Below are positions 54,071-62,277 of a stretch of DNA of 64,000 nucleotides, in pieces. A program made the translations under genes and the position numbers. Below the pieces are notes generated by a model. That model was not told the DNA's origin, ran no database searches, and worked only from the letters and a program-made list of their open reading frames with translations. Position 1 is the first letter of the stretch. Every line of letters begins with the position of its first letter. Source of the stretch: Pseudoxanthomonas sp. JBR18 (lineage in GTDB: Bacteria; Pseudomonadota; Gammaproteobacteria; Xanthomonadales; Xanthomonadaceae); the NCBI RefSeq assembly GCF_028198165.1, contig NZ_CP116339.1:3479001-3543000 (forward strand). The letters are read 5' to 3'.

Positions 54071-55576
54071 TCAGAACGTGCGTTCGAGCTTCAAGCTGAC
54101 GACGTTCTTGTCGTAGCTGTAGAGCCAGTCGACGTTGCTGCTGACGTCGTTGCGGCGCAGGGTCAGCAGCGGCGTAAATCCGGCGAAAGACCAGCGCGTT
54201 GCCTTGACGATCAGAGTGATGTTGTCCTCGCGATCGTCGCGGCGAGCATCGAGCAGCGCGCTGTACGCGTCGTAGTCGCGCCAGCGGCGCGAGGAGAACA
54301 GCGTGCTGGTGAATCCCTCGGGCCACTGCAGCGACGCGCCCAGGCGCACGCCCTTTTGCAGGTAAGCATTCACCGCCACCGGGGCGTCGCTGTCGAGGAT
54401 GTCCACACCACCGAAGACGGTCCAGCGCGCGCCCAGGCTGCGGAACCAGGTGGCATAGAGCGAGCGCAGTACACCGTCGTAGTTGCTGGCGAAATCGGCG
54501 CGGCGGTAGCGCAGGTCCTTCCAGTCGCCTTCGAGCTTCAACAACGACTTGGCCGAGGCGACATAGCTCCATTCGCCGTGCACGCCCCAGGCGCTGTATA
54601 GCGCCGCGTTGCCAAGCGCGTAGTAGTCGAACGACGGCGCCAGCGCGACAGTGTGGCGGCCGCTGCGGTAGGCGTAGCCGGCCTGGGCGTTGAAGTTGAG
54701 TTCGTTGTAGGCGCTGTTGTCGCGGTAGCTCTGACCGAACAGCAGCGAGCGCAAGTAAAGGCCGTGGTGGTCATGCAGCGCCCAGTGCTTGTCCAAGCTG
54801 GCGTCATAGTCGATGCCGGTCGAGACAATGGCATCGGGTGTGCGTCGTTCGATGAAACAGACGTCCTCGAGATTGAGCAGGCACATTCGGCTGGCCGACG
54901 TGCGGTTGACGTTGTCGCTCCAGGCTGGGCCGAGTGCGAAGGAGCCGTGCCAGGCGCTGCGGTTCTCCAAGGCATGGCGGAATGTGTCCAGGGTCCTGCG
55001 TACACCTTCGGTGGACGGATCAGCTGCGTCGATGCTCGCGGCGATGTCCTCGAACAGCGCGGTCGCTTCGCGGTCCTGTTGGTCCTCGAACAACACGCGC
55101 GCCAGTTCCAGGCGGCCGGGCAGGAAGTCCGGATGCAGTGCCAGCAGCGCACGGAATTCGCGTTCCGCCTCGCGGTAGCGTCCATGGATCCGGGCCAGCG
55201 CGCCTTGGGCGTAGTGGACCAGCTTCGGGTCGCGATCGGACAGGGTCAGATACTCGTCGAGAAAGCGTGCCGCCAGATCCCACTGCCGTTGCTGCAGCGA
55301 CAGATACAGTGCGCGACCAACGTCGTTGGCATTGTGGTAGATGGTGTAGGTCTGACCATCGACGGTCAGGGTGGGGCGCGCGCCGTCCTGTTCGTTCTTG
55401 AGCAGTTCGCGCTCGCGCTCCAATGTTTGCCGCTGCAGGCGCTGGTCGAGGATGCGATGCATGTCGTCCTGGTCCTGGGCGTGCAGCGTCGAGCTCGCCA
55501 GGCAGGCCAGCAAGGTCAGGACAATCGCGCTTGCGCCAGGCGAGTGCGGGCGTGCCGTGGAGAAGCGAATTCGCAT
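54071..55576 (-). CDS. Slam-type outer-membrane secretion protein (DUF560)
   Basis: This 501-residue protein has a signal peptide ending near LHA (about 33), an N-terminal TPR-like region (about 70-200, with GRYREAEREFRALLALHPDF) and a C-terminal DUF560 beta-barrel with aromatic-rich strands. It ends in LKLERTF, the outer-membrane terminal Phe pattern. Slam proteins move surface lipoproteins or hemophilin out of the cell. Its neighbour is a hemophilin-like gene, as in the Acinetobacter hemophore locus. Confidence 0.88.
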   Translation of the reverse strand: MRIRFSTARPHSPGASAIVLTLLACLASSTLHAQDQDDMHRILDQRLQRQTLERERELLKNEQDGARPTLTVDGQTYTIYHNANDVGRALYLSLQQRQWDLAARFLDEYLTLSDRDPKLVHYAQGALARIHGRYREAEREFRALLALHPDFLPGRLELARVLFEDQQDREATALFEDIAASIDAADPSTEGVRRTLDTFRHALENRSAWHGSFALGPAWSDNVNRTSASRMCLLNLEDVCFIERRTPDAIVSTGIDYDASLDKHWALHDHHGLYLRSLLFGQSYRDNSAYNELNFNAQAGYAYRSGRHTVALAPSFDYYALGNAALYSAWGVHGEWSYVASAKSLLKLEGDWKDLRYRRADFASNYDGVLRSLYATWFRSLGARWTVFGGVDILDSDAPVAVNAYLQKGVRLGASLQWPEGFTSTLFSSRRWRDYDAYSALLDARRDDREDNITLIVKATRWSFAGFTPLLTLRRNDVSSNVDWLYSYDKNVVSLKLERTF

Positions 55577-55680
55577 GCGTTGGGAGTACCGGGACAGTGG
55601 CAGGGGCTGGCAGAGACGGCTGACCCTTGCCGTATCGTCAAAAGAACTACAACTGGAAACGAATCAAGACCACCGATTCG

Positions 55681-56463
55681 TTACTTGGTGCCGCCAAAGG
55701 CGGTGTTGTAGGCGTGACCGGTGCCGAAGTTGGCGACACCTGCCAGCGCAGCGGCACTGGCACCGAAGAAGTTGCCGGTGGTCGTGCCGCTGGCGGCGCC
55801 CGCACTGCCCACGCCCGCTGCCGTCCCCGAGAAGCTGGCATTGGTGCTGTTGATGCTGGCGTTGACGGCGATAGACAACCCGCCGCCGGCCACGCTGCCG
55901 GTCAGGGTGTTGGTGCCGCCGAAGGTGGCGGTCAGCGTCCCGGTCAGGATGGTGCCGCGATTGGTGCCCTTGGCGACGTAGGTGGCCGTGCTGGTCGGCA
56001 ACGTGGTGCCGGCGTTGTCGCCGACGTAGTACGCCTGGCGGTTGCTGTAGCCCGGGCTGCCGTCGGTGGACCACTCGCCGATCCAGACGTCGCCGGTGCC
56101 GACGCGGACGAAGTTGAAGTCGCCCAGGCCGTTGTGCGGCGGATCGTTCGGATCGCCGGGGGTGCCGGGCGTGGTCGGATCGTGCAGGTTGTACAGGGTG
56201 AAGTTGTTGCCCAGTGAGGTCGAGGTGCTGGAGGCGGTCAGGCCGTCGAAGTCCACCCTCAGGCCGCCGGCGAAGTTGGAGATGCCGATGCCTGCTTTGC
56301 CTGGCGTATGCGGGCCGCCAAGGACCTGCGACTCACCGACGGCGATCGACGGCGTGCCGCTGGTGGCGGTCTGTGTACCGACGATGGCGGCCTGGGCTGC
56401 ACCGGCGATGGAGAAGACGGCGATGGCAGCCGCCAGCGTGGTCATGCGATTGCGGATGTTCAT
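55681..56463 (-). CDS. hemophilin-like Slam-dependent secreted heme-binding protein
   Basis: This 260-residue protein has a signal peptide ending at about residue 25 (AQAA) and no lipobox. The N-terminal part is strand- and loop-rich with several His/Tyr that could bind heme. The C-terminal half is a small beta-barrel of Ser/Thr/Gly strands ending GNFFGASAAALAGV, the F-FG-x-x-x-x-x-LAG motif of Slam substrates. Together with the Slam gene next to it, it is a likely HphA-type hemophore that is released to collect heme. AAGGAAGG precedes the ATG. Confidence 0.8.
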   Translation of the reverse strand: MNIRNRMTTLAAAIAVFSIAGAAQAAIVGTQTATSGTPSIAVGESQVLGGPHTPGKAGIGISNFAGGLRVDFDGLTASSTSTSLGNNFTLYNLHDPTTPGTPGDPNDPPHNGLGDFNFVRVGTGDVWIGEWSTDGSPGYSNRQAYYVGDNAGTTLPTSTATYVAKGTNRGTILTGTLTATFGGTNTLTGSVAGGGLSIAVNASINSTNASFSGTAAGVGSAGAASGTTTGNFFGASAAALAGVANFGTGHAYNTAFGGTK

Positions 56464-56577
56464 GGAAGGTTCCTTCCTTGTTTGATGGGAATGTCTTGCA
56501 TGTTCCGATTGGATGAAGGATTGGGATGATTGATCTGGGCGGGGCTTTTCTCCTCTTTGGCGTCGGGGCGACGAAAA

Positions 56578-59500
56578 TCAGAATCGGGCAGTCAGGCTCA
56601 ACTTCAGCGTGCGGCCAGGAGCCGGCAGCAACGAGCGCGTGGCGGGATCGGCGTAGTACTGGTTGGTCAGGTTGGTACCGATCAGTTCAACCTGCAGCGC
56701 ATCGTTGACGCGGTAGCTGGCGTAGGCATCCAGCAGCAGGGTGTCGTCCCACGAGAACGGCACGTTGAACACGCCCAGGTTCTGGTCGGTGACGGCAGCG
56801 AAGTTCTCCAGATCCTGGTTGGTCTTGCGCCTCTCGTAATAGGTGACGCGGCCACCGATCTCCAGGCGACGATCGAGGAAACGCCCGCCCAGCGACCAGT
56901 TGGCCGACAGCTCCGGGATGGCCTGGGTCAGCAGGTAACTGCCAATGAAACCCTGGTCCACGCAGGTGGGCACCCGCCCGAAGGTCGGGTCCAGCAGCAG
57001 CGCGGTGTTCTCGTCGCAGACCTCATTCTTCAGGATATGGGCCACGCCCAAGTCGGTGAAAAAGCGGCCGTTGTCGTAGCGGCCCTGGAACTCCAGTCCG
57101 CGTACGGTTTGCTTGTCGATGTTGTGGAAATAGAAGCTGTTGTCGCGTTCGATCAGGTCGTCGGTCTTGCGCGAGTACCAGGTCAGCTTGATGTCGGCGA
57201 TGGCGTCGCTCGCCAGCAGGTGGCCGAGGTCGTGGATGTACGCAAGTTCGTAGTTGTAGACGTGCTCGGGCTTGAGTTCAGTAAATGGGTTGATGCTGGC
57301 GCTGAAGGCCAGCGTGCTCTCGAACATGCTGGGGTAACGCAGCAGCTCGTTGTAACTGAAGTAGCCGCGGCTGTAGTCGGAGAAGTGCGCCGTCGCGGAG
57401 AACGACGGCGTCCAGCCGTGGTCGCGATGCTTCCTGGCGGTGGCGTATCCGGACCAGACCAGGTTGGTGGCATAACTCATCCTGCATGGCCCCTCGGACA
57501 TGACCGTGCTATTGACGTAGGGGTTGTCGGCCACACTGCCGTTGAGGCAGGCGTTGTCTTTGCGGTGGTAGTTGCCATTGGCGTCTGGCGTCCACGGGAC
57601 AGAGCGCTCGATGCCATTCCAGTTGGCCAATGCGTCGTTAACTAAGGCATCAACCTGCTCATCGGTAAATCCAAAGAGGTCCTGGAAAATTTCCCACGTG
57701 GCACGCTGCGACGCTTCAAACTCGCCCAGCTCCTCCGGCGATTTGGTGTAGTAGCGGGCGCTGTAGCCGGAAATGGAGCTGCGAATCTCGTCCGGATGCG
57801 CGGCGACGAAATCGTCGTAGGCCCAGAACGAGGAGTAGCGTGCACCGGCCGTGACTGTCAAGAAGTCGACCGGCCGCCACTCGAAGTTGAAGTTGGCGTT
57901 CCATTCCTCGCGGCGGCCGGCGCGCGGGAACATGCGCCAGCTGGCGGTAGGGCCCAGGTACTCGTCGCGTGAGCGCAGTTTCTCGTGCTGGAAGTCGCCG
58001 CCGACGGTCAGGTCCAGCGTGTCGGCCAGGCGGAAGGTGTTGCTGAGGGTGAGGCCGTTGCGGGCGTTGTCGGTATCGGCAAGGCCGCCGTTGGTGATGA
58101 CAGGATGGGTGCGGTCCCAGTAGTTGGGGTAGCTGCCGGCGGTGTAGGTGGCGCTGTCGGTTTCCGAGCGCCAGGCGTTGACGTACAGGTCGATCCAGCG
58201 GCTGTCTTCCGGATGCCACTTGTATTCCAGGTTCCAGGACTTGGCATCGACGCGGCTGAGCGGCCACTGCGGCAGGCCTTCTTCGGTCCGGTTGATGCGC
58301 GAAGGCATGATCTCCCCGGAGTGCGACAGGCTGTCGCGATAGCCCAGTTGCAGCTCCTGGTCGTCGCTGGGGCGCCAGGTCGCCTTGAACAGCCAGGACT
58401 CCATCTTGCTGGAGGTGTTGGTCACTTCCTCGCCGGGTCGCAGCCGGCTGGCCATTGTGGTGATGTAGTCGCCGATGCTGGCGTCTTCCGGCGGCTGCGA
58501 GTAGTAGCCGGCGTTGCGCTCGCCGGCGTAGTAGTTGCCGCGGTCGCGGTAGGCGTAGGCGGCAAGCAGGTCCACCGCGTCGGACTTCCAGCCCAGCGCC
58601 AGGCGGTAGGCGTAGTCCTCGCCGTCGAAGACGTTGTTGCCGCCACCGCCGGTGTGCGGCTGCACGCGCAGCGTCGGATCGTTGGCCGGCGTGGTCGTCG
58701 CCAGCTCGGGCACGTCGCGGTAGTCCTGGCCGGTATACAGCCGCGCCGGCGGTCGCGGCTCGACCGCGTTGCTGCTGCCCTCGACCTTGAACTCGCCGCC
58801 GAAGCGTTCGCCTTCGGGGACGATGTCGTCCACGTCCAGGGTCTCGATCACGACCGCGCCGCCGATGCCGCTGTTGACGTTGCGGGTCAGCGACGGCCCC
58901 TTGAAGATTTGCAGGCCGCCGATGAGGTTGGGGTCGATGTAATTTCGGTTGCTGACGCCGTTGTAGCCGCGCCACACGGTCAGCGCCTGCTCGGTGCCAT
59001 CGATGGTAACCGGCACGCGGCCCGGCCCCTGGATGCCGCGGATGTTGACGTCCAGCGCGCCGCTGTTGCGGGCATCGCCGCTGAACACGCCGGCCACGCC
59101 GTTGAGCAGGTCCGAGGGCGTGGCGCCCTTGTAGCGTTCGATCTCCTTGCGGCCGACGTAGGCGGTCGACATGTCCAGGTCGTAGACGTTGTCATAGCCG
59201 CGGACGTCACGTTGCGCGCCGGTCGCACCTTCGTGCCGCGCGCCGGCCACACTCAGGGCGTTTGTGGCCACAACGCCGTGATCGCTGGCCTGTGAGGAAG
59301 GCACGTCCTGGCCGTTCTCCAGTGCCACGATGTCATCGTCCACGCGCCGCGCGACCAAGCCGGTACCTGCCAGGAGGCGTTGCAGGGCTTCGTCCGCGCT
59401 GAACTCCCCGACGACGGCGCTGGATCGCAGGTCGTCGGCGATCCGGCTCCGGAACACCACTTGCTGCCCAGAGACCCGGCCGTATTCGCGGGCGGCTGTG

Positions 59501-59664
59501 CCCAGCGGTTGGGCCGGGATGTCGTAATTGCGAACGGCGGTTTGCATCGTGGTCTGCGCATTGGCGGCAGGAGCGACGAAGGCTGGCGTCAGCGCAGCAG
59601 CGATGTAGACAGCAAGGACGACCGGCGCGATGGCGCGGCGGCGTGGCGCTGGAACGAACGGCAC
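56578..59664 (-). CDS. TonB-dependent heme/hemophore receptor with signalling domain
   Basis: This 1028-residue outer-membrane receptor has a GTG start with GAGGAG upstream. It has a signal peptide, an N-terminal STN signalling domain (about 40-115, as in FecA), a plug (about 165-310, with IRGIQGPGRVPVTIDG) and a 22-strand barrel ending in ARF. The extracellular LLRYPSMFES and NPFTELKPE segments match the FRAP/NPNL-type region of heme receptors. The STN domain fits the FecR/FecI pair upstream. It is probably the receptor of the hemophore next to it. Confidence 0.9.
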   Translation of the reverse strand: MPFVPAPRRRAIAPVVLAVYIAAALTPAFVAPAANAQTTMQTAVRNYDIPAQPLGTAAREYGRVSGQQVVFRSRIADDLRSSAVVGEFSADEALQRLLAGTGLVARRVDDDIVALENGQDVPSSQASDHGVVATNALSVAGARHEGATGAQRDVRGYDNVYDLDMSTAYVGRKEIERYKGATPSDLLNGVAGVFSGDARNSGALDVNIRGIQGPGRVPVTIDGTEQALTVWRGYNGVSNRNYIDPNLIGGLQIFKGPSLTRNVNSGIGGAVVIETLDVDDIVPEGERFGGEFKVEGSSNAVEPRPPARLYTGQDYRDVPELATTTPANDPTLRVQPHTGGGGNNVFDGEDYAYRLALGWKSDAVDLLAAYAYRDRGNYYAGERNAGYYSQPPEDASIGDYITTMASRLRPGEEVTNTSSKMESWLFKATWRPSDDQELQLGYRDSLSHSGEIMPSRINRTEEGLPQWPLSRVDAKSWNLEYKWHPEDSRWIDLYVNAWRSETDSATYTAGSYPNYWDRTHPVITNGGLADTDNARNGLTLSNTFRLADTLDLTVGGDFQHEKLRSRDEYLGPTASWRMFPRAGRREEWNANFNFEWRPVDFLTVTAGARYSSFWAYDDFVAAHPDEIRSSISGYSARYYTKSPEELGEFEASQRATWEIFQDLFGFTDEQVDALVNDALANWNGIERSVPWTPDANGNYHRKDNACLNGSVADNPYVNSTVMSEGPCRMSYATNLVWSGYATARKHRDHGWTPSFSATAHFSDYSRGYFSYNELLRYPSMFESTLAFSASINPFTELKPEHVYNYELAYIHDLGHLLASDAIADIKLTWYSRKTDDLIERDNSFYFHNIDKQTVRGLEFQGRYDNGRFFTDLGVAHILKNEVCDENTALLLDPTFGRVPTCVDQGFIGSYLLTQAIPELSANWSLGGRFLDRRLEIGGRVTYYERRKTNQDLENFAAVTDQNLGVFNVPFSWDDTLLLDAYASYRVNDALQVELIGTNLTNQYYADPATRSLLPAPGRTLKLSLTARF

Positions 59665-59783
59665 GGATGAAAGCTCCTCAAGCGATGGGACAGGGACACC
59701 TTCCGTGGGGATTGCCCATACGGAAGGTGGCGAGTTGTTTGGCTTGAGGAAACGCGGCGTTTTTCTCTGGCTATACCGTTAAA

Positions 59784-59805
59784 GACAAATGAGAATCGTT
59801 TTTGT
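59784..59805. promoter_or_regulatory. Fur-box-like site upstream of the receptor gene
   Basis: GACAAAT-GAGAATCG-TTTTTGTC is an inverted repeat. The 17-base core AAATGAGAATCGTTTTT matches the 19-bp Fur consensus at about 12 of 17 positions. It lies 120 bases before the receptor start, in the gap to fecR. Iron repression of the receptor and downstream heme genes is the simplest reading. Confidence 0.65.
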
Positions 59806-59947
59806 CCACGCCGTACTGCGGGTGGAGTCGAGGGTCGTCCGGCCTGAATTTATCTTTCGTTCATTTCCGGATGATTCGTCCCCTCGCCCTGAACCGTGAT
59901 GAGCGCGCGAGGCGGATCTGCGGGGCGAGCTGGTTCAGCTCGTCTGC

Positions 59948-60937
59948 TCAGCCCAATCCTGCGGTCAGCAGCAGCGCGCCCCCCGGCAGCTTGCGCACGG
60001 TCAGGCCTGCCTGATTGGCGACTGCCTGAATGGCCTCGTTCGGGCTGCGGGTATGGAAGATCGCGGTGATCGGCTCATCCGTGCCGTGGCTGCCGATGAC
60101 CCAGACCGGTCCGCGCCGATAGCGGGCGATCTGGGCAATGGCCTGCCGGGCCGGTACGGTATCCAGCACGATTTCACCCTGCCGCCAGGGTGCGACGTCG
60201 TTGGTGGCGATCGCTTGCGGCGTCGAGGACATCAGTTCTCCCTTTCGGTACCGGATCTGCTGGCCCTGACCCAGTTGGACCCAAGGTCCTACGGGGACCG
60301 CAGCCACTTCGACCCGGCCCTCGCTGACGGCGGTGATGACTTGATCGTCCTCCAGCACGACCGAGAACGCCGTGCCGATGTCGTGGACGCTCCCGTCGAG
60401 GGCGGCCACCCGGAATGGCCGCGGTTCGTGGGAGACGTTGAACCAGGCCCGTCCGCGCAGCAGCTCGATGTCGCGGGCACTCTTGTCGAAGCGCAGGGCC
60501 ATGGCGCTGTCGGCGTCTAGAAAGACCTCGCTGCCATCTTCCAGGGTGAAAGACTGCGGCTGGGCGCCGGTGCGCATGTCGCTGCGCGCCGCCAGCCACC
60601 ATGCTGGCGACCACACGAATACCACTCCCAACGCCGCAGCGGTGGCCAACGCCAGCGCTGGCGAGCGCCAACGGCGCAGCCGGGGCGTGGGGCGTGCGGC
60701 GGTATGTGCCTCCCTCGCCAGATCCGGCAGCGCGGCCAGCACCACGGGGCGGGCCTGGTCAACTTTGTGCAGGAAGGATTTTTCCTGCTCAAAGGCGATG
60801 CGGTGGCGCGGATCGGCTTGCAGCCATGCTTCCAGTTGTCGGCGTTCGTGCGCGCCGAACTCGCCCGATCCTTGTCGGAGCAACCATCTCAAGGCTTGCC
60901 TGGCGTGACGCGGCGAGGGACGGGGCGTGTGATTCAT
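59948..60937 (-). CDS. fecR: FecR-family anti-sigma/signal transducer
   Basis: This 329-residue protein has a cytoplasmic N-terminal part (ALRWLLRQGSGEF...ERRQLEAWL with the DUF4880 motif), one membrane helix near 97-115 and the periplasmic FecR domain (FTLEDGSEVFLDADSAM, then RGRAWFNVSHE and GTAFSVV). It carries the signal from the receptor's STN domain to the ECF sigma factor at 61032. Gene order fecI-fecR-receptor is the standard cell-surface signalling order. Confidence 0.94.
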   Translation of the reverse strand: MNHTPRPSPRHARQALRWLLRQGSGEFGAHERRQLEAWLQADPRHRIAFEQEKSFLHKVDQARPVVLAALPDLAREAHTAARPTPRLRRWRSPALALATAAALGVVFVWSPAWWLAARSDMRTGAQPQSFTLEDGSEVFLDADSAMALRFDKSARDIELLRGRAWFNVSHEPRPFRVAALDGSVHDIGTAFSVVLEDDQVITAVSEGRVEVAAVPVGPWVQLGQGQQIRYRKGELMSSTPQAIATNDVAPWRQGEIVLDTVPARQAIAQIARYRRGPVWVIGSHGTDEPITAIFHTRSPNEAIQAVANQAGLTVRKLPGGALLLTAGLG

Positions 60938-61031
60938 GGACTGGAACCCGTTGGGCTGTCGGATGACAGTTCTATTGCTATGGACAGTTCAGTGAGGGGG
61001 TGTGTCCACACTTTTTTATGGGGCGATCGGC

Positions 61032-61526
61032 TCAACTGCCATGGTGCCGCCGGATTAACAGGGTGGCGCGCAGCACGTGTCTGGCGACCAGGCTCTTGGA
61101 AATGCCCATCCGGACTGCGATTTCTCGATCGGACAGGCCCAGGTAGCGGTTCAGGACGAACGCACGGCGGACCGGCTCGGGCAGGCCGAGGATGGTCTTG
61201 GCGATCTCGCGCAACTGGGCCTGGTCGATGCCGGTCTGCTCGCCGTCGAGACCTGGCAATTCGGCAAGTTCGCTGCTGTCGGACAGATGCTGGCGTTCGC
61301 GCGCCTCACTCTGTCCGCGGTTGATCGCGTGGTGGTAGGCCATCCGGTACAGATAGCCGCGTGTGTCCTGGATCGGCGGATCGCCCGGAACGGCGCAGGC
61401 CTTCAGGTACATGTTCTGAAGGGTGTCCTCGGTACTCGCCGGGTCGAGGTAGCGCCGGAGGAAGCGTGCCAGGGAACTGCGTTCGGAGATGAGCAACTCG
61501 ACCAAGGCGAAGGCATTGGGCGACAT
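61032..61526 (-). CDS. fecI: FecI-type ECF sigma factor
   Basis: This 164-residue protein has region 2 (FLRRYLDPASTEDTLQNMYLKA, and DTRGYLYRMAYHHAIN, the -10 part) and region 4 (LPEPVRRAFVLNRYLGLSDREIA, then KSLVARHVLRA, the -35 HTH). It should direct transcription of the receptor operon when FecR signals heme/hemophore binding. The ATG at 61526 is chosen because the upstream extension is low-complexity. Confidence 0.93.
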   Translation of the reverse strand: MSPNAFALVELLISERSSLARFLRRYLDPASTEDTLQNMYLKACAVPGDPPIQDTRGYLYRMAYHHAINRGQSEARERQHLSDSSELAELPGLDGEQTGIDQAQLREIAKTILGLPEPVRRAFVLNRYLGLSDREIAVRMGISKSLVARHVLRATLLIRRHHGS

Positions 61527-61639
61527 GACGACGTCCTGCAGGCCGGATGGGTGGGGTGGGCGAGATGGCGATGATCCGGCAGTCGGGATTCTAGCCGATC
61601 CGCCTGATCGGGCTGCCTGCGACGCCGTCGGACCCGGCA

Positions 61640-61657
61640 ATCGTTCGTCATAACGAT
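61640..61657. promoter_or_regulatory. palindrome upstream of fecI
   Basis: ATCGTT-CGTCAT-AACGAT is an 18-base inverted repeat 114 bases before the fecI start. It could bind Fur or another regulator, but its match to the Fur consensus is poor. Sequence shows only the symmetry. Confidence 0.4.
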
Positions 61658-61770
61658 ATGTCCTCTGGCAGAGGCAGGCACGCGCCGTCGCGTGTTCTTG
61701 GGTTTGATGGGGCGAGAGGCCAAGAGAACATCGAATTGCCGATATGACTCGGTATTCCAGGCGTCACTCC

Positions 61771-62241
61771 ATGAACACCATCCATCCGCTGGTTCCGTCC
61801 ACGCTGCCGGCCACCGTGCTGGGGCAGGGGAACGTCCGTATCCCCACCGCCGGCAAGATTCGTGCGGGCATCAAGGTGTTGACCCAGAAGGCAGCGACGC
61901 AACCCAAGGCCCGCGCGCTGTATGAGCAGGGCGTGGCAGCCGGGAAGACGTTTGACCAGATCGAGCAGGCGATCGCGGCCACGTTGCCTGAATTGAGGCA
62001 TCCGCTGGTGCCGCGCAACGTGCCGTGGTTCACCGTGCGCGGACAGGATTTTCCCAACCCGGTCTTGGCGCAGCAGATCCTCGATGCCTACGGCGAGGAT
62101 CGCGGTGAGGGCCGGCATCTGTATCGCTTCCCGGTCGTGTTCCCGGCCGCGTCCTTGTCGACACGTAGCGCCCAGAGGCTTGAACGCTCGGATATGCGGG
62201 GCCATCGCTATGACCCCGGTCAAGCGGCTGCCGTTGTGTAA
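61771..62241 (+). pseudogene. truncated recombination-directionality-like (mobile element) gene
   Basis: The frame starts MNTIHPLVPS. It contains PTAGKIRAGIKVLT, LYEQGVAAGKTFDQIE, LVPRNVPWFTVRG and LYRFPVVFPA, blocks I associate with the recombination-directionality-like family carried by phages and integrative elements. After FPVVFP the family normally continues about 100 residues; here the sequence diverges and stops, so the C-terminal part is lost. It probably marks an old element border near the heme locus. Confidence 0.65.
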
Positions 62242-62277
62242 CGCGTCTGCTGGAACCAATGTGTTGGGTTGATTAGG

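Noticed and set aside
61648..62259. Minus-strand frame opposite the truncated element gene
   Set aside because: The plus-strand frame has recognisable family blocks; this one has none.
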